A stretch of 64,000 bases of DNA from Acheta domesticus. Its lineage: Eukaryota > Arthropoda > Insecta > Orthoptera > Gryllidae. Location: NCBI GenBank assembly GCA_031308135.1, contig JAHLJT010004567.1, positions 128,597,356 through 128,661,355 of the forward strand, read 5' to 3'. Each line of letters begins with the position of its first letter. Within the stretch, counting starts at the first letter, position 1. The notes beneath the pieces were generated by a model. It was not told the origin of the DNA and did no database searches. It worked only from the letters and a program-made list of their open reading frames with translations. A program made the position numbers and the translations under genes. Below, piece after piece: positions 54,774 to 64,000 of the stretch.

Positions 54774-56401
54774 TGTTGGAAGGAGCTTGAGCAGTGGACT
54801 GTGGTGATATTACCTCTCTTCCAACAAAAACTACCATAGCTCATGAAGGACCACCCTCCAATTTTGATTGCTCAAGGCAGGAAAGGTTGCCTGGTTTGTG
54901 AGTTGTCACCGAGTGCAATAATGAAACACAACATATAAACACAAGAAAATATATAATTAATTTGGGCAGATCAACACTGAGTTACATATTGGATTATAGC
55001 GAAGCACATTAGCACTGAGCTGTGCGGAGCATGGAGACATATGCACTAAATGAAATACAATACATATAAGATTGCATCATCTTGAAGTGAACACAGGGTG
55101 CTGTAGTATCGGTTGCCATCGAGTGATGAGTGATGTTCTGCGATGGCCACAGCATTGTTTGAACAGATCGATCTCTGAAAACCTTGATACAAGCAGGGAG
55201 TTAAGCGTTCACACGCATCAAACCACGTGTGGAAGCTCTTGTCACATGAAGTGTGTTACGTGTAGATTGTCACGTGAATTGTGCCACATATTGACAGTGC
55301 TAGTTACAAGATGAACTGCTTAAGCTTCACTGAGAAGCAAGTAACACATGATGGTTCACAGAATAACACATTTGGTTGATGTGCAGATTATCACGTGAAT
55401 TGTGTCGCACATTAAGAGTACAAAGTTATTGAGTAAACTGCTTGGGTTTCACGGAGAAACGAGTAACACATGATAACAGGCATCAGTGCGGATTCCGAGT
55501 CCTGGAATGGTTTGCGTACCGACTGAATGCAGAGTGACTGAATACTAACACAATAAAGTGCATAATAAGCAAGTTGAGTTTCACTGAGAAACACGCACTG
55601 GCACGAAGTTCCGAGTCGCGAGGCACATCACTTGAGACTGACTGCAGACTGGAATGTTAACATTATAAGTTGCAAGATAGTAACTTGTTCACTGAGTAAC
55701 GAATAAAATGGACGTGATGTCCCACAGTAATAACACGCGTGGCGTGGAGCCTCCGACTCGTGAAGTGCTTCACATAACATTTTAACGAAGACTACTGGAC
55801 GATTGTGTTCGCTGGGAGAGGAAGACGTGATTTCCCGCCAATTCAAAGCAGGAACCAATGGGAATTAAGATAGCAAATAATTTGGTTGCAATTATTATAA
55901 AATAAAGGAGATTTAAGATGAAATATATAAACGGGTATAAATTTTGATCGTAATAATTGTATCATGAAATGTGAGTGACAGTGATGTCTTAAAATGCTTT
56001 ATATTGTATAATTGACAATTAGGCGCGCAGACATGGCGGTGTCCAATGAGAATTGAGATAAGCAAAATAATATATCTGTGATTACTGTAACGTAAGGTAA
56101 TTCAAGATAAGATATGCAAAATGGACATAAATTTAATTACAATAATTATGTCATTGGTATGTTTGATAATAAAGTTTTGGAATGCTTTGTGTTACGTAAC
56201 GGAAAGATGCCTGGCAGTTAACAGGCGCGGTTCGTAGAATATCAGTGTTGCCTAATGGTGCTGAGAGAAGCAATGTTGTGACATACACTTCCGTTAATTG
56301 CAACACGAGTATTGGAACAGAGGTTGCGAGATGCAGGGTGCTTCAATGAATATAATAAAAATAAAATAGAAATATAATATGTATAGTAACTTGTTCGAAC
56401 A
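54774..56401 (-). repeat. BEL 5' LTR
   Basis: 1,628 bp, apparently identical to 45507-47134. It drives minus-strand transcription of gag-pol. Short frames in it are duplicates of those in the other LTR and are not genes. Confidence 0.92.
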
Positions 56402-56406
56402 ATAGA

Positions 56407-59400
56407 CTTGCGCGTGGTTTAGCGCGCCCCCCTCAATGGTGTGTCCTTCGTGCCGACTGGCCGACATTCCAAGCGAATGTGAATCTATCAGAGGGTAATT
56501 TTGTCAGTGTGGAGGATATGGCTGCTCATTTTAACACTGCAATATTGCAAGCTGCGGGCACTGCAATCCCCAAGTCGACCGGTAATTCGCGACACCCCTT
56601 CGTCCCGTGGTGGAACTTGGATTGCCTAAGGGCTGTCGGTGCTCTGGAGAAAGCGTTGGCTCGACTTAAACATTATCGAACAGTGGATAACCTTATTGAG
56701 TACAAGAGGTGCAGAGCTAAGGCGAGGAGAACCATATTAGAAAGCAAGAGTGCATCATGGAAGGCATACGTGTTCTCCTTGAATTGCCACACGCCATCAC
56801 GTCTAGTATGGAGGAAGGTGCGTCTAATTAAAGGCTACCATTCCTCATACTCAGTGCCAGGTCTTAGAAAAAATGGTCAGATAATCACAGATCGAGACGC
56901 CGTTGTAGAGGAACTTGCCACTCACTATGAGAAGATGTCGAGTTCGGCAAACTACTCTCCAAGCTTCCTTTCTTTTAAAGAAAGAATGGAAAATCGCGCT
57001 TTGGATTATTCGAGCAGAGCACATGAGGATTATAATACCCCTTTCTCTATGTATGAAATGCGTTCTGCTCTGAAGCTTGCCAAAAGAACCACTCCAGGTC
57101 CAGATGAAATCCATAACTTAATGTTGCAACATCTTCCCGAAGCCGCCATGGAATTTCTTCTCCGGCTCTATAGCCGTATCTAGGAAGAGCATACTATTCC
57201 TACCATGTGACGAGAAGCTATCATCGTCCCAGTTTCCAAAGTGGGGAAAGATCGATCACTGCCATCAAGTTATCGATCCTCACAAGCTGTGTAAGCAAAG
57301 TGCTGGAACGCATGGTGAATCAGCGTCTAGCCTGGACCTTGGAGCATAAAAATCTGTTGACGCCAATCCAAAGCGGGTTTAGACGAAACCGGTCTACCTT
57401 GGACCACCTCGTTTCGCTTGCAACAGCTATCTCTACATCGTTCGTCTTGAAACAACATCTAGTGGCTATATTATTGGATATAGAAAAGGCCTACGACACC
57501 ACCTGGAGGTACGGCATTCTGCAAACCCTGCACTCTTCGGGATTTAAGGGGAAGCTTCCGCTATTCCTCCAAAACTTCTTATTGAATAGATCCTTCCGTG
57601 TTCGTGTGGGTGATAGACTTTCTCCTAGTCACCCACTTGAAAATGGTATCCCCCAAGGATCAGTTCTGAGTGTCACTCTGCCATCGCCATCAATGGTATA
57701 GCGTCGACCGTACGAGAACCTGTTAAGGCATCGTTATTTGTGGATAACTTCGCCATCTTCTGTTCCTCCAGCAGCATCAGTGTGTTCCAGAGACAACTCC
57801 AAATGGTGCTCAACAAGCTCCACGAATGGAGTACGTCAACAGGTTTTAAATTCTCTTCTACTAAATGTATCGGTTTGCATTTCTGTAGGATATGCCATTT
57901 GCATAGTAATCCAGTCCTTCACTTGGGAGGAAACCCGCTTCCATTTGCAGAATCTGCCAGGTTCCTGGGGCTTACATTTGACAAATCTCTCACCTGGCGC
58001 GCTCACATCCGTGGACTACAAACCAGATGTGTCTCTCCCCTTAATCTTCTCCGAATGCTGAATGGTACATCATGGGGTGAAGACCGCACTACCCTTTTGC
58101 GGCTATATAGATCACTCATCCGCTCAGTTTTGGACTACAGTAGTGAAGTGTATGGCTCAGCAGCTCCCTCCACTCTGCGATCCATCAATAGTATACACCA
58201 CGCGGGTATCCGTCTAGCAACAGGCGCATACCGCACCAGCCGAATTGAGTGCCTTCTAGCCGAGGCTGGCGAGCCTTCCTTAAAACGAAGGCGGGATATT
58301 TTATTAGCATGTTACGGAGCTAAAGTATCAGGACTCTCTAACCATCCTTTCCGCCAAATAATTATCCATCCTGAATATGAAACATATATTCTTCGAACAT
58401 CGCCGCCTCGGCCTCCAGGTATTCGATTGCAAAATCTTCTGCGGAACCTTAATGTTCATCTTCCGACACCCGTGAAACCCCCAAGTCACCCCATTCCTCC
58501 ATGGAAACTTCTCCGCCCGAATATTGACCTCAGACTATCCAACCTGCCTAAACAAACGACTAGTCCTCTTGCTTACCAGAAACATTTTCAGGTAATGAGG
58601 GCAGCCTATTCAGATCATGTATTCCTATATACAGACGGCTCATCGTGCAATGACGCGGTGGCCTGTAGTTTTTACTGTATCAGGGTCACAAAATCATATC
58701 GGCTACATTCTCAGTGCAGTACCTTCACTGCTGAAATGTATGCAATTCTTGAAGCCCTAAAATACATTGAGTCAACGACCTTACGCCAAGTAGTTCTCTG
58801 TTCCGATTCTCTTAGCTCGTTACAAGCTTTCTCCCGTTCTTCCTCAGACTACCTGATGGAATCTATTCAAAACATCATTCATCGCCTTCTGTGTCGCCAC
58901 AACGATCTAATACTGAGTTGGGTCCCAGGCCATGTGGGAATCATAGGGAACGAGTTGGCCGATCAGGCGGCAAAATCGGCAACGGAGAATACTCATGTTG
59001 ACATTCCTTTCGTACCATCGTCCGATATTAAAGCTTCTTTAAAACGATTTATCTTTAGAGCATGGCAAACAGAGTGGCACAATATCACCTTTAAACTAAG
59101 CGTAATAAAGGATTCTGTTAGTCCCTGGCGCTCCTCATCCCGACCTTCTAGGCGCGAGGAAGTTATTTTAACTTGTCTGCGTATCGGACACTGTCACTTC
59201 TCCCACAGTTTCCTCATTCGAGGAGAATTTCCTCCTACCGTTGACTCATGCAGGACGGCTCTCTGTGGAACACGTCCTCCTGCATTGTTTGAGATTTGAT
59301 GGCAGCCGTCGTAGACATGCTCTGGGCAAATCTCTGCGAGAGGTGCTCGGAGATGACGATTCCGCGCTCTCAAAGCTCTTTTGTTTCTTGAGAGGAAGCG

Positions 59401-59419
59401 GAATATACTATTTTATATG
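56407..59419 (+). pseudogene. ORF2 of copy 4: RT and RNase H after the BEL insertion
   Basis: The reading resumes with the endonuclease end (RADWPTFQANVNLSEG). The linker 56479-57183 reads through TTPGPDEIHNLML and ends at a TAG (57181). RT continues in shifted frames, with LDIEKAYDTTWR, GIPQGSVLSVTL, and VDNF where the catalytic VDD is expected (about 57740). RNase H has LYTDGSSCNDAV (about 58630) and SDSLSSLQ. The C-terminal Cys/His cluster is frameshifted near 59265. The second catalytic Asp of RT is changed to Asn, so the copy is inactive. Confidence 0.88.
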
Positions 59420-59664
59420 ACATAGGGGCATCTTTTACTGGCCCCAAATTTTTCGGTTCTTAAATTTGTTTTGTATGCTAAAATATTTTATGTTTAATTG
59501 AAGTCTTCTTGTTTAGGGTATGCATGTGCTTATAAATTAGTAGAAAAGTGCACCAACACTTTTATTAGAACTTTAATCTATTTGTTTTAGAACACTTTGA
59601 CATGGGCGCCAATGACCCTAGTAGTTGAAACGCCCTTAAACCTAATCAAACAAACAAACAACAA
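59420..59664 (+). other. 3' UTR and (AAAC)n tail of copy 4
   Basis: It has the same terminal block as copies 1 and 3 (CATGGGCGCCAATGACC at 59600, then GAAACGCCC). The tail unit is AAAC. The 15 bp target duplication starts at 59665. Confidence 0.8.
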
Positions 59665-60619
59665 ATCGTTACCCCATCCTCCAGGTATTAGATTACGAAA
59701 TCTTCTCCGGGAATTAAATGTAGAACTTCCCACCCCTGTGAAATCCACAAGTGACCAGATTCCCCCTTGGAAACTCCTCCGTCCCTGTATTGACTTCAGA
59801 CTCTCCAATCTGCCCCAACAAACTACTAGTCCTCTGGTTTACCAGAAGCAATTTCTGGATATGAGAGAATCCTATCCGGATCATTTATTCTTATACACTG
59901 ATGGTTCATCGTGCAGCGACGCGGTGGCATGTGGTTTTTACTGTATCAGGGCCACCAAATCATTTCGGCTTCACTCCAAGTGCAGTATATTCACTGCCGA
60001 AATGTATGCAATTTTTGAGGCCCTAAAATACATTGAATCAGCGACGTTGCGGCGAGTAGTTATCTGTTCTGATTCTCTCAGCTCTCTTCAAACTGTCTCC
60101 CGTCCTTCGTCAGACTACCTGACGTTATCCGTTCAAAGCCTAATTCATCGTCTTTTGTCCCGCCGCTATGACCTGGTACTTATTTGGGTCCCAGGCCACG
60201 TGAGTATGAGAGGGAACGAACTGGCCGACCAGGCGGCCAAATCAGCAACTCGTATAACTCGTATCGACATCCCTTCTATGCCATTGTCCGATGTTCAGGC
60301 TTTCTTGAAACGATCCGTGCTTAGAGCGTGGCAAACAGAGTGGCACAATAGCACTTTCAAACTAAGTGCGATAAAGAATTCTGTGTATCCCTGGCGCTCC
60401 TCATCACGGTCCTGTAGGCGCGAGGAAGTTATTTTAACCCGTCTTCGTATCGGACACTGCCATTTTTCTCACGGCTTCATTCTTCGAAATGAAACTCGCC
60501 CCATCTGTGACTCGTGCAAGACTGTTCTTTCCATGGAACACGTCCTGCTGTACTGTAGGAAATTTGTTGGCAGTCGACGAAGACATGACCTGGGCATCTC
60601 GCTACAAGTAGTGCTCTAG
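59665..60619 (+). pseudogene. ORF2 of copy 3, RT end and RNase H (right part)
   Basis: It resumes exactly where 42927 stopped, with LPHPPGIRLRNLLRELN. RNase H is intact in appearance: LYTDGSSCSDAV, FTAEMYAIFEAL, SDSLSSLQ, and GNELADQAAKSA with the final Asp. The cysteine cluster CDSCKTVLSMEHVLLYC follows. A TAG at 60617 ends it about 20 codons earlier than in copy 1. Confidence 0.9.
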
Positions 60620-60972
60620 GATGACGATTGTGCGCTCTCAAAACTTTTTTGTTTTTTGAGAGAAAGCAGAATATATAATTTTATTTGAAAGATAACAATG
60701 TTTTATGTTGTTTTTCTGGACCCTTTACAGCAAATTTTAAGTTTTAAGATAAATTTTTCGCCCCCTTTTTCTATTTTCCTTCTGCCATTACTACATGTAT
60801 GCGTGAAGCAGAATTCAAGCCTTCTTTTTGGCCAATGTACATGCTTTTAAACAGAGAGTAAGTTACATATGGAACACTGAATATTTTTTTCTCCAAATAC
60901 TCTGGCATTGGCGCAAATGACCACAGTAGTCGAAGCGCCCTCTAAACCCTATTTAATAAATAATAAATAAAT
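60620..60972 (+). other. 3' UTR and (AATA)n tail of copy 3
   Basis: Nearly collinear with 3036-3298 of copy 1, including the terminal conserved block at 60902-60940. The tail is TAATAAATAATAAATAAATAAT, split as TAATAAATAA and TAAATAAATAAT. Confidence 0.8.
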
Positions 60973-61894
60973 AATCCATGACACGCGCCGAGGCGCGCGA
61001 AAGCTCGACGTCGACAGCCGCAGGCGCGGCCAATCAAAATGCTCCTCCAAGAGGGTAAAACAGTGAAGGCGACTTTTCAGCGACCTCAGAGAACTCCAGA
61101 AGGTCAGTACCAAAAGACAGACAAACTTCTATTGCAACCAGGGTAGTTATGCGGTGACGCTAGCGCTCCATGCGGCAGCCACGCATACCGCGTCCAGTTG
61201 AAACAGCCCGGTCGAGGCTTGCGCGCTAGGCGGCAGCGCTGTAAGTCTAGCCGAGCGCGCGGCGCGCTGGCAACGCCGCTTCACTCCCCCGGCTAATGCC
61301 GAGTTGTAAAAGAAGCAATGACGGCGCGATTTACACTGAGTACAGTTAACATCAAATACAACTATAGTTCTTTGCTAACGCGGAGATGTGCGAAGAGCCG
61401 ATTACCTTAGAAGACTATCCGCTTCTCGCTTTTTGCATGCATTGGTAGCAATGTACTACGGTGTAATGGCCTAGTTTTCAAATAACGAGCACTTGGTTTT
61501 AAAACTGTCCGTTACCGTCTTTAAAAGCGATGCTTTTTCCGGCTTGATGCAAAAGTACAAATTCTACGCACTCATCACTAATAATAAACTATTGTCACAG
61601 ACAACTACACGCACTACAGTCTTCACTACACTCTTCACACAGCATATATAACTTTATCTGCATTAAAATGTAGATTGAAATGCATTTAATGCGTGGCATG
61701 ACTCTTGAGAGCGCTGCAGCAACAAACAATCATGTATTGAGAATGTCCACACAGAAAACGTTCCTGACACACACGTTCACTGTCAATATCTCTGCACAGC
61801 AATACACTCAATTCGAGAGAATAACTGTGAATACCGCAAACTATCGCGAGGTTCGTCGGACGTGCACACAAAAGCGATCACGATCTGACGGGAG
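60973..61894. other. Unassigned region
   Basis: 60973-61310 is GC-rich with CpG-rich stretches and a CCAAT (about 61030). 61310-61894 is more AT-rich with a TATATAA at about 61644. Small frames on both strands carry no recognised domain. It may be genomic DNA or the non-coding 3' end of the element to its right. Confidence 0.4.
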
Positions 61895-63366
61895 CTAACG
61901 ATGTACTCCGTTTCGGGCGAGGTCCTCCAGAGTCGCGTCCATGGCGCGCATCTGCTGTTCCCGGGACGCGGGGAGTGGGCTCGGTTCCGCCGTCTGCCTC
62001 CGCTGCTCCACGCGAGCAGCGCGCTCCTCGCAGGGCGGGAGCGAGGTTCCAGGGCGTCCGCGTAGGAACGCTCCTGGCGACGCTGCTGTCGCTGGGCGCG
62101 TGGGCGTTCGTGTCGCTGCGAACGCTGAGGCCGCGGTGATTGCGACGGCAGTGGCGTAGGAGAGCGGCGGCGCGAAGGTTCGCGCTCCCATGAGGGAGAT
62201 CACGACGCCTCCGACTGCGTGTCAGCCGCTCGCCTCTGCTGAATGCGGGCGCGCCTCTCGCGATCACGCTGCTGGCGCCGGTGCTGCTCCTGCTGCTCCG
62301 GGTTCCTCCTGAAACAACGGCGCGTGAATTCGGGGCAATCCCGATACCTTGCGCCGTGGTTATCGCCATTGCAATTAGCGCAATGGCGCTCCTCTGCGGG
62401 GGCGCTCGCTCCCAGAGGGCAATGGGCGACGTCGTGAGCGTCGCCGCATTGCCTGCAGCGCGTGCGGCGCCGGCAATTGCGTGCCACATGCCCGAAATCC
62501 AGGCAATTGTGGCATTGCGTGGGCCCGCGCGGTGGTCGATACAACTCCACGCGCACGCGGAGCCCAACCTGCAAGAGCGCCCGGTGGCGCTCCGTGACCT
62601 GAAGCGACGCTATGATGAGCGGCAGCACTCTGCCGCGTCGTCCCGGCCGCTGGCTGGTCATGCGCTCCAGCTTGTTCACCTGGAAACCAAGACGGGCCGG
62701 GTTACTGTGGAGTTTGTCTAGCGAAAGTTCTAGCGGTATGCCACGAAGGACACACCTCAAAACTTTCGGATTTCCTGTGGAGTACGTGTGGTTCTCCACA
62801 GCTGTCTCATCGAGGGCGGCGAGCGCATCCCGGTACCCCGCGTGAGAGGCGCACCGAACTCGTACGGTGTCACCGGCCACCTCCGCGGTGATTTCGGCAT
62901 CACCACAGGCCGTATGCAGCCCCTCAAGGAGGCCGAAAATATCCGCCACCCCGTAGAGAAAGATGGGGGGCGGGCGGCGGCGGCGGACGAGCGTGAACTC
63001 GCCCTCCCCGTCGTCCTCGTCCTCGCCGGCTGGCGCAGGAGAGGCGGTGGCTGCGCCCGCTGTGGCGGGCGGCGTGGAGGTCGCGGCGGCGGCGCCCGCA
63101 GTGGCGGACGGCGGCGTCGGCGGTAGCGGCGTCACGGCGGCCGGTGGATCGGCGTCCCGCGCGGTGCCTGACGTGGATGGTCCCGCGTCCGCTGCAATCC
63201 TTCTGCGAACAGGAGATTGCTCCTGTAAGCAAATCCTGTCCGTGGACGGGGAACAGTGGCGTTTCACCGTTCCCCGCTGCAGCCGTTGCACGACCCTTCC
63301 GCGTCCCTCGCTTCCTCCTCCCGTAGGGGTCGAAAAAGAGAGCGCGGGAGATGCCGGCGTCGACAT
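61895..63366 (-). CDS. Three-knuckle nucleic-acid-binding ORF of the family X-driven unit
   Basis: The frame 63366-62200 begins MSTPASPALSFSTPTGGG. A low-complexity Ala/Pro/Thr region ends in EGEFTLVRRRRPPP. An RRM-like middle (LRCVLRGIPLELSLDKL) follows, then clusters CHNCLDFGHVARNC, CRQCGDAHDVAHC and CANCNGDNHGARYRDC (about 62500-62320). The C-terminus is Arg/Gln rich. A frame shift near 62200 leads to a tail ending MDATLEDLARNGVHR at about 61895. This order is that of ORF1 from jockey/R1-type elements. No RT follows, so the unit is incomplete. Confidence 0.65.
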
Positions 63367-63473
63367 CTCTGCTCTTTTGAAAAAGCCCTGAAAAGGGCTG
63401 TTAAGTAAGATGCGCTAAAGGGGCAAGCTTGGCTTTTTTTGCTCTTATATAGCCCTTAGAAGGGCTGTTTGTT
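63367..63473 (-). promoter_or_regulatory. Leader with duplicated hairpins
   Basis: Two similar segments at about 63376-63403 and 63439-63470 each carry GCTCTT followed by a stem AGCCCT/AGGGCT and then GTT. The second contains CTATATAAG on the minus strand, a possible extra TATA box. Confidence 0.5.
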
Positions 63474-63534
63474 CCCGCGGCGACCAGAGCTCTTCAGCGG
63501 TGCGTCCGTCCTCCGCGGCGGCCAGGTAGCGAAT
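63474..63534. repeat. 61 bp block shared with 34268-34328
   Basis: Only two differences from the Gypsy-2 leader block. Here it follows the family X U3 instead of the Gypsy-2 U3. Confidence 0.85.
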
Positions 63535-63874
63535 CGGAGAACGAGAAGGTTGCTCTCGTTGCTTTTATACTCGCTGGGCTCGTCTGACGGAACTACGTCA
63601 CATAGCCGCATCCGCCAGCCGAATTCTAACCCCAGCTTCATTTCGGGCTTCACAACACTGGCGCCATGACAACGCGCGTCACAACCGCCACCCTAGAAGT
63701 TTCTCACCCCACCCCTGCACTGCTGGCTTTCCCCGTCTTCCAAAAATAACCCCTATTGCTCTGCGAGGCGTCAGCTCGACGCGCCCGCCGTCTCCGCTCT
63801 TTCCTGTGTGCAATTCAGAGCTTCTGAATGCACGTAATGAAATTAGAATTGGGCGTCACTTTCATATGACGCCA
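63535..63874 (-). promoter_or_regulatory. Family X LTR U3 with TATA box
   Basis: Inverted homologue of 28392-28725 (TGGCGTCATATG start, TTGCACACAGG, GACGCGCGTTGTCATGGCG). The minus strand has CGAGTATAAAAGC at about 63573-63561, about 30 bp before the junction with the shared 61 bp block. Downstream sequence differs from the solo LTR. Confidence 0.8.
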
Positions 63875-64000
63875 CTCTGGGTTGATGGCCCCCATCTCGA
63901 TCAGGTTTTTCGTCCAGTTTCCCTGATCCTTTGAACAAATTCTGAGATGGTCCCTTGTTTTGCTTCTGGACATAAATGTAACCTCATTCTTTGCACGTCT
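63875..64000 (-). other. Flank, possible gag fragment
   Basis: On the minus strand a short frame reads RPEAKQGTISEFVQRIRETG, which looks like part of an LTR-element capsid. It is too short to classify and is cut by the window end. Confidence 0.3.

Larger units (their letters stand above)
45507..56401 (-). mobile_element. BEL/Pao LTR retrotransposon, nearly intact
   Basis: This 10,895 bp element has two 1,628 bp LTRs, TGTTGG...CGAACA on the plus strand, and the 5 bp duplication ATAGA at 45502-45506 and 56402-56406. Gag-pol is on the minus strand in two long frames separated by one frameshift. The LTRs appear identical throughout, including every short frame at an offset of 9,267, so insertion was recent. 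It interrupts I-type copy 4. Confidence 0.95.
42928..59664 (+). mobile_element. I-superfamily element, family beta, copy 4 (full length, split by BEL/Pao)
   Basis: It runs from the family beta 5' end (CGTCGAGGTGGG) to an (AAAC)n tail at 59650-59664, within a 15 bp target duplication in copy 3. The BEL element 45507-56401 splits its endonuclease. Without BEL it would be about 5.8 kb with a 5' UTR, two ORFs and a 3' UTR. ORFs contain several stops, so it was already old when BEL arrived, or has decayed since. Confidence 0.92.

Noticed and set aside
61941..63391. Long GC-rich plus-strand frames opposite the three-knuckle ORF
   Set aside because: High GC removes stops on both strands. Only the minus frame has cysteine clusters and an RRM-like core.

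Overview
This is animal DNA, most likely from an arthropod and probably an insect. It is made almost entirely of nested transposable elements. The superfamilies present are I-type, R1-like and Dong/R4-like non-LTR elements, Ty3/Gypsy and BEL/Pao LTR elements, hAT, Transib and a piggyBac remnant. There are spliced transposase exons and AATAAA signals, and no bacterial operons or rRNA. I found no host gene I could support.

Layout. 1-3316 is the 3' part of an I-superfamily element (family alpha, copy 1, + strand) inserted in the integrase region of Gypsy-1 (3317-10876, - strand). Gypsy-1 also carries a 1,280 bp non-autonomous hAT (4087-5366, TSD ATCTATAT). Gypsy-1 lies in a Dong/R4-like element (copy A, - strand, 10877-18034). 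Copy A also carries an intron-containing hAT (11072-14168) and a Transib element (15413-17600). The Transib ends have the heptamer-23-nonamer layout of V(D)J recombination signals. A second Dong-like element (copy B, 18081-21235) sits next to copy A, with TAA repeats on both sides of copy B. 22121-27138 is an I-type element of family beta (copy 2), broken by deletions and cut at its 3' end. 27139 to about 35950 is an R1-like element (- strand). Its endonuclease is split by Gypsy-2 (27757-34539, TSD CTTCT), which itself carries a solo LTR (28392-29002) and has a chimeric 5' half. 36000-39000 is mostly unassigned, with a direct-repeat pair, an LTR-like block holding a strong heat-shock element, and a piggyBac C-terminal fragment. 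39000-39713 is a Gypsy 3' end.

From 39714 to about 60960 there is a three-level nest. I-type copy 3 (alpha) is split at 42927/59665 by I-type copy 4 (beta, 15 bp TSD). Copy 4 is itself split at 45507/56401 by a nearly intact BEL/Pao element (TSD ATAGA). The two 1,628 bp BEL LTRs appear identical, so this is the youngest insertion. 61895-63874 (- strand) holds a three-knuckle nucleic-acid-binding ORF behind an LTR-type promoter. That promoter is related to the solo LTR at 28.4 kb.

The genes are parts of separate selfish elements and do not form one pathway. Target-site duplications and interrupted reading frames give a relative order of insertion. The strongest observations are the Transib ends, the repeated primer-binding segment of the BEL element, and a 61 bp leader shared nearly base for base by two otherwise unrelated LTR-driven units.
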